From a virus: a DNA stretch of 20,346 nucleotides. Shown here piece after piece: positions 14,259 through 20,300 of the stretch. The stretch spans positions 1-20,346 of IMG/VR virus record IMGVR_UViG_3300025889_001205. One strand, 5' to 3'. Below the pieces are notes generated by a model, which saw only the letters and a program-made list of their open reading frames with translations, searched no databases and was not told the origin of the DNA. The translations under genes and the position numbers were made by a program. Position 1 is the stretch's first letter. Every line of letters starts with the position of its first letter.

Positions 14259-14692
14259 TTGTAATTAGTATAAAAGGTTTCTAATTTATTTAGTACTCCT
14301 TTAAAACAAGGGCCGCAACTAGTAGGCTTAAAGTCGTAGTGTAATACTCTATTATAAATCTTAATTAGTTGCTTTTGCTCTTCAGGTCTTATCATTGTCT
14401 TAGGTTTACTAAAAAAGTCAGTTAAATAGTTGTATTCGTCTTCCTCTAAGCATTCAGGCTTATTATAAGGGAATAGCTTATTTAGTTTCTCTTTTCTGTC
14501 GTCGCATCCGCAGTCATCTCCAGCAATAAACTTGACTAGCTTTTTGATTCCAGTTGCTTCTGTTACTTTCTCTATAGTATCTCCTAAACCCTCAGAAGTT
14601 TCCTCGTTTGCCTCTTCAAAGTTAGCTTTCCATTCTTTGTACTCCTTAGTTCTTTTGTCTAAGTTCTCGTAATATTCGTTACTCTTCTCCAT
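14255..14692 (-). CDS. Conserved phage protein with CxC and CxxC motifs (145 aa)
   Basis: Residues 1-45 are a charged helix. Then comes GIKKLVKFIAGDDCGCDDRK (48-67) with C61 and C63 and the run EKLNKLFPY. A helical middle (CLEEDEYNYLTDFFSKP) and a second pair, C127 and C130 in TSCGPCFKG, complete the protein. The GDDCGC...KLNKLFPY block recurs, in my memory, in hypothetical proteins of Bacteroidota phages encoded shortly before the terminase. The two cysteine pairs could form a zinc or iron-sulfur site, but no fold is evident. The start overlaps the 65-aa gene by 14 bases. Confidence 0.6.
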   Translation of the reverse strand: MEKSNEYYENLDKRTKEYKEWKANFEEANEETSEGLGDTIEKVTEATGIKKLVKFIAGDDCGCDDRKEKLNKLFPYNKPECLEEDEYNYLTDFFSKPKTMIRPEEQKQLIKIYNRVLHYDFKPTSCGPCFKGVLNKLETFYTNYK

Positions 14693-14876
14693 TGTATTCT
14701 AATTTAATTCCGTATACAGACCTTTTAGGAATAAAAGGGCTAGTTATTAATTTTCTTTCTCTATATTCTGTTAAACCTATTCTAGTATATATTTCTTTAC
14801 TTAACATTATCTCCTCGTATTTAGGGTAAGTGTCTATAAAGTTATCCAATATACTGAAAGCCTTAGTTTTTGTCAT
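14679..14876 (-). CDS. Hypothetical protein (65 aa)
   Basis: The family is not recognised. The protein is a small mixed alpha/beta polypeptide (SILDNFIDTYPKYEEIMLSK, then basic KRSVYGIKLEYNGEE) without membrane segments or cysteines. Its ATG at 14876 overlaps the preceding 62-aa gene by 14 bases and its stop overlaps the next start by 14 bases. It is thus part of a tightly packed run of five short genes between the sigma-like gene and the terminase. Confidence 0.55.
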   Translation of the reverse strand: MTKTKAFSILDNFIDTYPKYEEIMLSKEIYTRIGLTEYRERKLITSPFIPKRSVYGIKLEYNGEE

Positions 14877-15051
14877 TTCCTTGTTTAATTAGTTTCTCAA
14901 TATACAAAGTAGCATCCATTAACTCCTCTTGTAAGTGAATTAGAAAATTATCAGTATTATTTTCTGCTAAAGTAGTTTTATACTTTTTAATTCCTAGTTC
15001 GGACCTTTCATTAAATTTATTAACTACGCTTTCTACTATTTTGTCCTTCAT
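14863..15051 (-). CDS. Short phage protein resembling dATP/dGTP diphosphohydrolase-type N-termini (62 aa)
   Basis: The pattern FNERSELGIKKYKTTLAE followed by HLQEELMDATLYIEKLIKQ resembles the short, widespread phage proteins with R-x3-G-x(K)Y-x-TTL and E-E-x-x-D-A. These motifs are shared with MazG-like and DUF5664-type nucleotide diphosphohydrolases, whose E/D residues bind metal. At 62 residues it has only the two-helix core, so catalysis is uncertain and it may be a remnant or a binding version. Its ATG overlaps the stop of the 85-aa gene (ATGA at 15048-15051). Confidence 0.5.
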   Translation of the reverse strand: MKDKIVESVVNKFNERSELGIKKYKTTLAENNTDNFLIHLQEELMDATLYIEKLIKQGNDKN

Positions 15052-15305
15052 AGTATTTCCTTTCTTATATTGTACTGCTCTAATAACTCAGTAATAAGCT
15101 CGTAAACTTCTGTAACTCCTTCGTACATTCCAGTTATTCTCTCATTAGGTAAGTCTAAGCTTTCTATCTTATTGTAAACCTCAGCTCTTCTATTGATATA
15201 CAAGTCCCAAAGCATTAAAGCCATGTCATTACTCTTAATAGCTCTTTGAAAAGCTTTATAGTCGTTTTCGTCTTTTAAGTTATATGTTAATTCAGCTGTG
15301 CTCAT
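15048..15305 (-). CDS. Hypothetical protein (85 aa)
   Basis: It contains YNLKDENDYKAFQRAIKSND followed by MLWDLYINRR and a C-terminal acidic helix (VTEVYELITELLEQYN). The combination of a 'DEx-D-x-x-x-F-x-x-A' helix and an LWDLxxxxR segment recalls a common small phage protein of unknown function. The start ATG overlaps the stop of the sigma-like gene (ATGA at 15302-15305), so it is co-translated with it. No catalytic or membrane feature is visible. Confidence 0.55.
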   Translation of the reverse strand: MSTAELTYNLKDENDYKAFQRAIKSNDMALMLWDLYINRRAEVYNKIESLDLPNERITGMYEGVTEVYELITELLEQYNIRKEIL

Positions 15306-15799
15306 ATTTTCTCGTAGTCCTCGTTTACATAGTCTTCGTAGTCTTCGCCTACAGCTATTTTAATTCTTTCTTTGCAAGTCTTGATAGTATGAAAGATACT
15401 AGACAAACTTATTTTAGTATCCTTAGCCAGTTCTCTCATTGTTCTATCTTCTGTGTATAGTTGCCAAAGCATTTTATCATACCAGTGCCAGTCTTCTACT
15501 TCGTCTTCTATTCTTTCGTAAATAGTTTCTAGTTCCTCTTTTCCTTGGTCTTCTAAATACTCTAAAAAAACACAGTCTTCTAAGTCAACTTTGAATACGT
15601 TGCTTTTCTTTCTATGTAAGTCAAAAGTCATGTTTCTTAATACATAATATACGAAAGTGTCTATCGTTTGTTCTTTGAGTTCTATTTTAGATAGCTTCAG
15701 ATACATTTCTTGCACTATATCTTCTGAATAGTCGCCTCCTCCTAGCTTATTAACTATGTTAACCCATTTGCTATGCTTCTTATATAATTTAGATAACAT
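15302..15799 (-). CDS. ECF-like RNA polymerase sigma factor (165 aa)
   Basis: Region 2 is visible at residues 23-66: DYSEDIVQEMYLKL matches the conserved D-x-(E/D)-D-(I/L)-(V/T)-Q-E-x-(F/Y)-L-K-L helix, and YYVLRNMTFDLHRKK matches the promoter-melting (R)-N-x-x-x-D-x-x-R-K-x helix. An acidic linker follows (72-105). Region 4 lies at 108-147, with LAKDTKISLSSIFHTIKTCKERIK as its helix-turn-helix. The length is that of a two-domain ECF sigma. It probably redirects host polymerase to phage late promoters; the four bipartite motifs here have an ECF-like layout. A TATATTTG box ends 4 bases before its ATG, so its own mRNA may be nearly leaderless. A terminase-like or other HTH role is the alternative. 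Confidence 0.7.
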   Translation of the reverse strand: MLSKLYKKHSKWVNIVNKLGGGDYSEDIVQEMYLKLSKIELKEQTIDTFVYYVLRNMTFDLHRKKSNVFKVDLEDCVFLEYLEDQGKEELETIYERIEDEVEDWHWYDKMLWQLYTEDRTMRELAKDTKISLSSIFHTIKTCKERIKIAVGEDYEDYVNEDYEKI

Positions 15800-15803
15800 G
15801 GGA

Positions 15804-15811
15804 CAAATATA
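15804..15811 (-). promoter_or_regulatory. Host-type -7 box TATATTTG before the sigma-like gene
   Basis: The minus strand reads TATATTTG, a perfect match to the Bacteroidota -7 consensus TAnnTTTG, in the 15-base gap before the sigma-like gene. No clear TTG-type -33 element lies 17-23 bases upstream. The ATG begins only 4 bases after the box, so initiation here would give a leaderless or very short leader. Confidence 0.45.
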
Positions 15812-15814
15812 TAA

Positions 15815-16015
15815 TTATTCTTTTATAATTTCTCCTAACTTCATAAGACTGCTATCTGTGAGTCCTATTTTATTACTCATGTAGTTAAGCACCTGAGCGG
15901 GATGCATACCCGCCCTAGATGCTAACTTTGAATAACTTATTTTATTATCTACACAATAACGAACTATTAAACGCTTAGTTTCGTTTCGTAAGTTTGCTAA
16001 GTCTTCTGCTTCCAT
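15815..16015 (-). CDS. Small HTH transcriptional regulator, Cro/CI type (66 aa)
   Basis: Residues 22-60 form an XRE-like helix-turn-helix: DNKISYSKLASRAGMHPAQV is the first helix and recognition pair, followed by LNYMSNKIGLTDSSLMKLGE. The protein is almost only this domain, as in Cro-like regulators. It sits just before the sigma-like gene and 3 bases after the SSB-like gene, so it could act as a timing switch between recombination and sigma genes. Operators were not identified. Confidence 0.7.
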   Translation of the reverse strand: MEAEDLANLRNETKRLIVRYCVDNKISYSKLASRAGMHPAQVLNYMSNKIGLTDSSLMKLGEIIKE

Positions 16016-16018
16016 AAT

Positions 16019-16270
16019 TTAAAAAGGTAAATCGTTATCCATTAAAGGCTCTTTTTGAGTTTCCTCTTTTGGCTTATAAGTGTCTTTAACTCCGTAAGGC
16101 TTCCCCCCTTTGCTCATTAATAAACTAATATTAACCCAGCCTTTATCTTGGTGGTCTTGCATCCACTTAGTAAAGTCCTCAACCTTTATACTAATGTTGC
16201 AAAGTACCCAGTCAGGTGCGTTCTCAGCTCTTTTTACTATTAGTCCGTCTGTAAATGTTTTTTCTTCCAT
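16019..16270 (-). CDS. Small SSB-like protein with acidic DNDLPF tail (83 aa)
   Basis: The protein ends in KEPLMDNDLPF, closely like the DDDIPF tip with which SSB proteins recruit exonucleases and helicases. The body (residues 5-65; GLIVKRAENAPDWVLCNISI, then QDKGWVNISLLMSKGGKPYG) resembles short single-strand-binding-like proteins that I know from Bacteroidota phages. It is half the size of a normal OB-fold SSB, so it may be a minimal or distinct fold. It lies directly after the exonuclease and annealing genes, which suits ssDNA protection and partner loading during phage recombination. DNA binding is inferred. Confidence 0.6.
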   Translation of the reverse strand: MEEKTFTDGLIVKRAENAPDWVLCNISIKVEDFTKWMQDHQDKGWVNISLLMSKGGKPYGVKDTYKPKEETQKEPLMDNDLPF

Positions 16271-16282
16271 TTTTATTTTATT

Positions 16283-16990
16283 TTATACTGTTACTTTATT
16301 TAAACTCTCTTGAAGCATATTGTAATACTCTCTACACTCCTCAACTCTTTGCTTCATTTCGTTAATAGTGTCCTCGTTATATTCTACTTCGAATATCTTA
16401 ACTCTTAAATTCTCAGGTATTCTATCGTATTGCATTTTGTCTCTAACTTTCTGCTCTATTTCTAGTGCTTGCTCGTCTGTTGGGTCAATAGCTTTTAGTT
16501 TCCACGTTTCCCTCCTTATTTCGTCTTGAATAGCATCTTCTGTATGGTTAATTAAACAGTAAGCTACATAACCCTTTTTAAGTCCTGTTAAGTCCATATA
16601 AGCAAGGACTTGATAAAGATAATCTTTAGTAGGTAACTCACTCTCAAAGAAAGGGAACGTCGTAGCATCCCAGCTAGTTTTAATATCAATAATAGCTTCG
16701 TCAGTAACTATATCTGGAGTTCCTACAAAGTAATCATTTTTATACTTTTTTTCATTTTTAAATACTCCAAAGTGTCCGCTAACTTTTGAGAAAAATAAAA
16801 TACTATCTTCCTCCTGGTTAGTACCTCTTTCAGTATATCTATTAGAGAAGTCTTTTTTAATTCCAAACTCATTAAATAAAAGTTGCTCTTCTACTGCTGT
16901 CTTAGCTGTTTTGCTTAATAATTCTGTTTTGCTTCTTGCGTTAGTCATTATTTTACCAACCGCTGAAGCATGGCAAAGGTATTGTTTCAT
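16283..16990 (-). CDS. YqaJ/RecB-type phage exonuclease, PD-(D/E)XK fold (235 aa)
   Basis: It likely resects double-stranded ends to feed the annealing protein, like lambda Exo or RecE. PD-(D/E)XK motifs are seen: E54 with RGTNQEE in the first helix, GTPDIV with D93, AIIDIKTSW with D102 and K104, and the Q127/Y131 helix YLYQVLAYM. Length and motif spacing are normal for YqaJ-like nucleases. It starts inside the ERF stop (ATGA at 16987-16990), so annealase and exonuclease are made in coupled amounts, the standard two-component phage recombinase. Confidence 0.8.
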   Translation of the reverse strand: MKQYLCHASAVGKIMTNARSKTELLSKTAKTAVEEQLLFNEFGIKKDFSNRYTERGTNQEEDSILFFSKVSGHFGVFKNEKKYKNDYFVGTPDIVTDEAIIDIKTSWDATTFPFFESELPTKDYLYQVLAYMDLTGLKKGYVAYCLINHTEDAIQDEIRRETWKLKAIDPTDEQALEIEQKVRDKMQYDRIPENLRVKIFEVEYNEDTINEMKQRVEECREYYNMLQESLNKVTV

Positions 16991-17511
16991 TGTTCTATAG
17001 TTTTAAGTTGCTCATTAGTTAATTCAAACTTCTCTATAAGTTCCTCTTTTGTGTAAGTACCCTCAGCAATAGCTTGAACTGCTTTATTAAACTGAGTAGC
17101 TGTTAAAGTAGTTTTCTTAGTTACTTTTTTAACTTGCTCTCCTGAGGCATCGTTGTCAACGTCAGTTACAAGTCCTAAGGCACTGCTCAAAGCATAACGT
17201 CTGTAGTAAGTAACTCCACTACCAAAAGACTGATAGTCATTCATTCCTTTTAAAGCTACTTCAGGAATAGCTACATTACTTATTGACTGCTCTCCACTTT
17301 CAACGTGAAAAATAGCAGTCTCTAGATAAGTTATTCCTTCTTTACTTTGTAAGTTTTGCATAAAGCCAAGTCCATGCTTTTTAAGTAGTGGGTTAATTTT
17401 TTCAAAAATAGTAGGCAAGTCAGCGTAAGAATAGCCATAGCCTTTTGTTCCTTTGTGAATAGTCGGTACTTCTTGCTGAAAGTCCGCTATTGCTTTAAAT
17501 AAATTTTTCAT
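16987..17511 (-). CDS. erf: ERF-family single-strand annealing protein (174 aa)
   Basis: It anneals complementary single strands in phage recombination and circularisation. The N-terminal FKAIADFQQEVPTIHKGTKG with YSYADLPTIFEKINPLLKKH and the signature GSGVTYYRRYALSSALGLVT followed by DVDNDA are diagnostic of the ERF family (P22 Erf-like). A short C-terminal helical extension (residues 135-174) with acidic tip follows. It heads the recombination block: a host-type promoter box lies at 17532-17558 and the exonuclease follows with a stop-start overlap. Length is normal for the short ERF group. Confidence 0.88.
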   Translation of the reverse strand: MKNLFKAIADFQQEVPTIHKGTKGYGYSYADLPTIFEKINPLLKKHGLGFMQNLQSKEGITYLETAIFHVESGEQSISNVAIPEVALKGMNDYQSFGSGVTYYRRYALSSALGLVTDVDNDASGEQVKKVTKKTTLTATQFNKAVQAIAEGTYTKEELIEKFELTNEQLKTIEQ

Positions 17512-17531
17512 AGTTTAATTGTTTTATGTTT

Positions 17532-17558
17532 CAAATATATATAATAATTCAATACCAA
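17532..17558 (-). promoter_or_regulatory. Bacteroidota-type promoter before the ERF gene
   Basis: On the minus strand TTG (17558-17556) is followed after 16 bases by TATATTTG (17539-17532), close to the known TTG-N17-23-TAnnTTTG pattern. It lies in the 47-base gap between NinG and ERF, with a 20-base A/T leader to the ATG. It would start the ERF-exonuclease-SSB block. Confidence 0.6.
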
Positions 17559-18065
17559 TTACATTTTTTTATATTTTTTTATTAATTCTTTTATCTCGTC
17601 AATAGTTAATTTTAGTGGCTCGTGGTCTTTACGCTCTAAAAATTCTACTCTATCTACTCCTATCCTGTTTATTAATTCTCTTCTATAGTTTACTAAGTTT
17701 CCGCTGAAATAGGAATTACAGCGTTCGCATTGTTTGTGTACGTTATCTTCATTGAAACGAAGCTCAGGAGTACTACCTACGCTCATATAGTGCCCAGCGT
17801 TCATTTTTCCGTTATACGTTCCACAAGAAATACATCTCCTATCCTGGTCTCGTCTTCTTATGTAAGCATTAAAAGCACGTTGTAACAAGTTTAAATAGTC
17901 TGTTCTTGTGAGTAGTTTCTCTTTTAGTTCTTTCTTTCTCTTTTGCCACTGTTTACGCTTCTGAAGTTCAACGTATTCAAAGCCACATTTAGGAGAACAA
18001 ACTATTTGTAAGTTTCTAACTGGTGTAAATTGTTCTTTGCAGATTTTACATTTTTTAGGTCTCAT
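17559..18065 (-). CDS. ninG: NinG/Rap-like recombination protein with zinc motifs (168 aa)
   Basis: NinG (Rap) is a structure-specific nuclease that acts on branched DNA in lambda. Here an N-terminal zinc ribbon is formed by C6, C9, C23 and C27 (KKCKICKEQF ... CSPKC). A basic coiled stretch (35-55) leads to an HNH-like core with C78 and C81, AGHY (H92), N108, H110, C113 and C116-N117. All expected cysteines and histidines are present. It overlaps the preceding nuclease gene by 4 bases (ATGA at 18062-18065). Together they probably process Holliday or flap intermediates made by the ERF system. Confidence 0.88.
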   Translation of the reverse strand: MRPKKCKICKEQFTPVRNLQIVCSPKCGFEYVELQKRKQWQKRKKELKEKLLTRTDYLNLLQRAFNAYIRRRDQDRRCISCGTYNGKMNAGHYMSVGSTPELRFNEDNVHKQCERCNSYFSGNLVNYRRELINRIGVDRVEFLERKDHEPLKLTIDEIKELIKKYKKM

Positions 18066-18424
18066 ATAAAAAATTCTTTTAATGGTATTAATACAGCTTT
18101 ACTTGTATTATCGTCTCCCATTTCTTTGATATTTCCTTTTTTATAATATATTCTAGCTATCTCTTTTAATTTACTAGATTCAATCATTAAAATATATTTG
18201 TCTTTATACTCTCCACTAAAAATAATTGCCCACCAGTTAGCTGTACTTTTTGCTATTCCTGAGGGTTTGCCTCTACTTTCAAACTCAATAGCTATATTTC
18301 CGCTTTTATGTATCCAGCTATCTCTTTTGACTTCAATAGTTTTAAAGTTAAGAATATCGTTTAAAAGCTTTTCGCCTATTTGTCCTACTTCTAAATCGTG
18401 TCTAAAATCTGAGCAGAAATTCAT
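18062..18424 (-). CDS. PD-(D/E)XK nuclease, Holliday-junction-resolvase-like (120 aa)
   Basis: Motifs in order are GQIGEKLL (E18), TIEVKRDSW (E31, K33, D35), GNIAIEFESRGKPSGI (E47) and TANWWAIIF (61-69). This E...E-x-K-x-D...E pattern with a following SGI and an aromatic A-x-W-W helix is shared by phage nucleases of the resolvase/restriction-endonuclease type. The size is right for such a minimal domain. The catalytic arrangement is a little irregular, so activity is inferred. It starts in the stop of the coiled-coil gene (ATGA at 18421-18424) and overlaps NinG the same way. Confidence 0.6.
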   Translation of the reverse strand: MNFCSDFRHDLEVGQIGEKLLNDILNFKTIEVKRDSWIHKSGNIAIEFESRGKPSGIAKSTANWWAIIFSGEYKDKYILMIESSKLKEIARIYYKKGNIKEMGDDNTSKAVLIPLKEFFI

Positions 18425-18660
18425 AATAACTCCTTAAGTTCCTCTACTTGTTGTTTAAGCTTTTCTATCTCTGCATCCTTTTGCAAGATAGCTAGTGTTA
18501 AATCAGAAGTACGCCCAGTAATATGATTCATGTTTAAGTCTAATTCAATTAAGAACTGAGCAGTAGTTACTAGGTCTTGTTTAAGTGTTTCGTCTTTTAT
18601 TTCTTTAATTGCTAGTCTTATTGACCTTTTAGCAAGTATGTAGTCTAATAAATAATCCAT
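18421..18660 (-). CDS. Hypothetical coiled-coil protein (79 aa)
   Basis: I chose ATG at 18660, one base after the helicase stop; a TTG start 9 bases earlier is possible but unnecessary. The first 45 residues form amphipathic helices (LLDYILAKRSIRLAIKEIKD), and the last 30 (ILQKDAEIEKLKQQVEELKE) are a clear coiled coil with Leu/Val/Ile heptads. No catalytic feature is seen. Position between helicase and resolvase suggests a DNA-metabolism accessory or multimeric regulator, but the family is unknown to me. Confidence 0.6.
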   Translation of the reverse strand: MDYLLDYILAKRSIRLAIKEIKDETLKQDLVTTAQFLIELDLNMNHITGRTSDLTLAILQKDAEIEKLKQQVEELKELL

Positions 18661-18661
18661 T

Positions 18662-19552
18662 TTAATCAATTTCTAAAGGTTCAACAGTTTTAAAATATTC
18701 GCTTCTTTTTATTACGTCTACTCCGTCAATTAAAAAGCCTTTGCCAAAATTATAATTTAAAAATAAAGGTTTCTCGTAAAACGTCGGCTTTCCTCCTGTA
18801 TCAGTATCTTTTATTTTTACTACTTCTAATAGTGTAAACATCCAAAGCTGCTCGTGACTAATTAACCTGTGAATAACTATAAAGTCATCTGCTTTATTTG
18901 CGAAAGCCTTACCTCCTTCTATGTCACTTTTTAAAGGTATTCTTACTTGTCCGTTCCATTCATGCTCTTTTGGATAAGTCGCAGATAGTCTACCTGTAGC
19001 AGAAACTGGATGAGCATTAATAAATATCGAATAGTTACTTTGCTTAGTTATTAACTTTAGTTCGTTCAAAACTTCGTAATTACTAGAATAAGTTAATTCA
19101 GTCTTTAAAGCGTTAAAAGGGTCTATAAGCAAACAGTCAGCACCGCTTTTTAAGAATAAGTCTGTTACCTCTTTTATCTCGTATCTCCTAGTATTATCAA
19201 TAAAAGTAAAATAGTTTTCTAGCTTAACCTCAGCTCTCCTAATTTCTTTGTGTGTTAATTCCATAAACTTTTTAGCTGTGTACATCTGAATTAAGTCTCG
19301 CATTACTTTACCTGAGCTATTTTCGTCCATAAACAAACAAAATTTTAAATTGTGGTTAGTTGCTAGTGCCAGGAAGTACCAAAGCTGGAAGTAACTCTTA
19401 CCTACGTTATCGTGGCCGAGAAAGATATTAAGTTGGTTATGTTTATAAACTAAGTGCTCGTCTAGTCTGCATCCTAGTTTAAGTCCGAAAGGGATATTTC
19501 CGTCTCTATAGTCTTTTAAGAATTGTGTTGAGTGTCCGTTATTTAATATCAT
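18662..19552 (-). CDS. Short DnaB-like replicative helicase/RecA-fold ATPase (296 aa)
   Basis: The RecA-fold core is visible: Walker A GHDNVGKS (46-53) after the strand LNIFL, Walker [11 protein letters not shown] (D144), INAHPV with H181 as in DnaB/RepA motif, and a later R-rich segment near IVIHRL. The DnaB N-terminal domain is missing and the protein begins with a short adaptor (1-38), as in single-domain phage helicases. It would unwind DNA at the phage fork, helped by the protein encoded just upstream. Its ATG lies inside the end of that gene (14-base overlap). RepA-type hexameric ATPase is the alternative name. Confidence 0.8.
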   Translation of the reverse strand: MILNNGHSTQFLKDYRDGNIPFGLKLGCRLDEHLVYKHNQLNIFLGHDNVGKSYFQLWYFLALATNHNLKFCLFMDENSSGKVMRDLIQMYTAKKFMELTHKEIRRAEVKLENYFTFIDNTRRYEIKEVTDLFLKSGADCLLIDPFNALKTELTYSSNYEVLNELKLITKQSNYSIFINAHPVSATGRLSATYPKEHEWNGQVRIPLKSDIEGGKAFANKADDFIVIHRLISHEQLWMFTLLEVVKIKDTDTGGKPTFYEKPLFLNYNFGKGFLIDGVDVIKRSEYFKTVEPLEID

Positions 19553-20183
19553 AGTTATACTTTTTAGCTTCGTCTCTTAGTCTAGTCGTTATATCCTCTT
19601 TTTTGCCTTTCTCTCCGTATTTACGTTTAAGCCAATTAAGAGCTGTTAAATATAAACTTTTATAACTCTTATTACCTTTGTAGTTTTCTATTTCGTCTAG
19701 TGTGCTGTCTATTTGTGCTTCAGTGTAATTTTCTTTTAGTTTCTCTATTTCGTCGTTTGTGATAGATAAATGAGCGAAGCTCCTATATATATTATTTTCT
19801 ATTTCTCTTTCTCTTTCTCTTTGCCTTTTGGTTTGGGTTTCGTTTGGGTTATGGTTTGGGTTTTGTTTGGGTTTTTTTGGTCTTCCTCCTTTGCTTCCAT
19901 TTTCTCTATTTGCTAGAATTTTAGTTATCCTTTTATCACAGCTTGGAATAGTCCAAAAACTGTCCTCTTTTAAACCTTTTAAATTTAATATTTCGCTTAT
20001 TTCCTCCTCACTTGCGTTACAATATTTAGATAACTGAGTAAGGTTATATTTTATCTTATTGTCATTCATATAAGCAAGGTCTATTAAGTCCCTATAAATA
20101 CCTCTTTGGCTTGGTGTCATCATCATTACTTCAGGGTCTGAAATAAAGTCTTTTGGGTAAAATGTATATCCTAGTTTGTCCAT
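19539..20183 (-). CDS. DUF1376-like replication initiator/helicase-loader protein (214 aa)
   Basis: The start is placed at ATG 20183 ([13 protein letters not shown]); an upstream GTG at 20228 would add 15 residues reading through a terminator hairpin and is unlikely. Residues 9-90 ([20 protein letters not shown] ... [13 protein letters not shown]) form the winged-helix domain of DUF1376-like phage replication proteins. A low-complexity basic linker follows, with GRPKKPK, NPN repeats and RERERE. The C-terminal helical part ([31 protein letters not shown]) recalls DnaD/DnaT-type loader domains. Placement directly before the helicase fits a loader. Whether it also binds an origin is unknown. Confidence 0.7.
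   Translation of the reverse strand: MDKLGYTFYPKDFISDPEVMMMTPSQRGIYRDLIDLAYMNDNKIKYNLTQLSKYCNASEEEISEILNLKGLKEDSFWTIPSCDKRITKILANRENGSKGGRPKKPKQNPNHNPNETQTKRQREREREIENNIYRSFAHLSITNDEIEKLKENYTEAQIDSTLDEIENYKGNKSYKSLYLTALNWLKRKYGEKGKKEDITTRLRDEAKKYNYDIK
19800..19876 (-). repeat. Low-complexity tandem repeats in the initiator linker
   Basis: On the minus strand, three to four copies of a CCCAAAC-type unit (coding for NPN/NPNET) are followed by AGAGAA repeats (coding for RERERE). They separate the two domains of the initiator. Both tracts are prone to slippage, so linker length probably varies between related phages. Confidence 0.7.
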
Positions 20184-20193
20184 AATTTTATTT

Positions 20194-20226
20194 AAAAAAA
20201 AACCTCCGTAAATCCTTGAGGCTCTC
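20194..20226 (-). terminator. Leader terminator/attenuator-like hairpin before the initiator gene
   Basis: On the minus strand AGCCTC pairs with GAGGTT (one G-T) over an 11-base loop, and the right arm runs into nine T (20202-20194). It lies between the TATATTTG box at 20293 and the initiator ATG at 20183, so it would end or attenuate transcripts before the replication genes. The stem is short, and the upstream ACCTC (20249-20245) can pair with the same right arm. Confidence 0.55.
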
Positions 20227-20300
20227 ACTTCTCAATTCATTACAGAGGTCAATTAAATCTCTTTGTTGCTTATTGTGAGAGCGCAACTTTTACAAATATA
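20203..20300 (-). ncRNA. Structured leader or small RNA upstream of replication genes
   Basis: From a TATATTTG box (20300-20293) a transcript of about 90 bases would run to the T9 tract. Inside it GTTGC (20287-20283) pairs with GCAAC (20269-20265), and GCTCTCAC (20282-20275) in that loop is the exact complement of GTGAGAGC (20228-20221). The two helices are adjacent, which permits an H-type pseudoknot. The region has only a two-codon ORF (ATG AAT TGA). Whether it is a riboregulator of the initiator gene or a free small RNA cannot be told from sequence. Confidence 0.4.
20293..20300 (-). promoter_or_regulatory. Host-type -7 box TATATTTG before the replication block
   Basis: TATATTTG on the minus strand matches TAnnTTTG exactly and abuts the stop codon of the upstream gene. 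No good TTG -33 box is seen at the right distance, so this is a weak or activator-dependent promoter candidate. Confidence 0.45.

Noticed and set aside
19616-19630. TAAACGTAAATA match on the minus strand
   Set aside because: It lies inside the initiator gene without the ACAAA box at the right distance and not near a start codon.
20203-20207. GGAGG as Shine-Dalgarno for the initiator
   Set aside because: It is 19 bases from the ATG, too far, and is better explained as the right arm of the hairpin.
20184-20228. GTG start at 20228 for the initiator gene
   Set aside because: It would place a terminator-like hairpin and a T9 run inside the coding region and add residues not typical of the family; ATG at 20183 is better.
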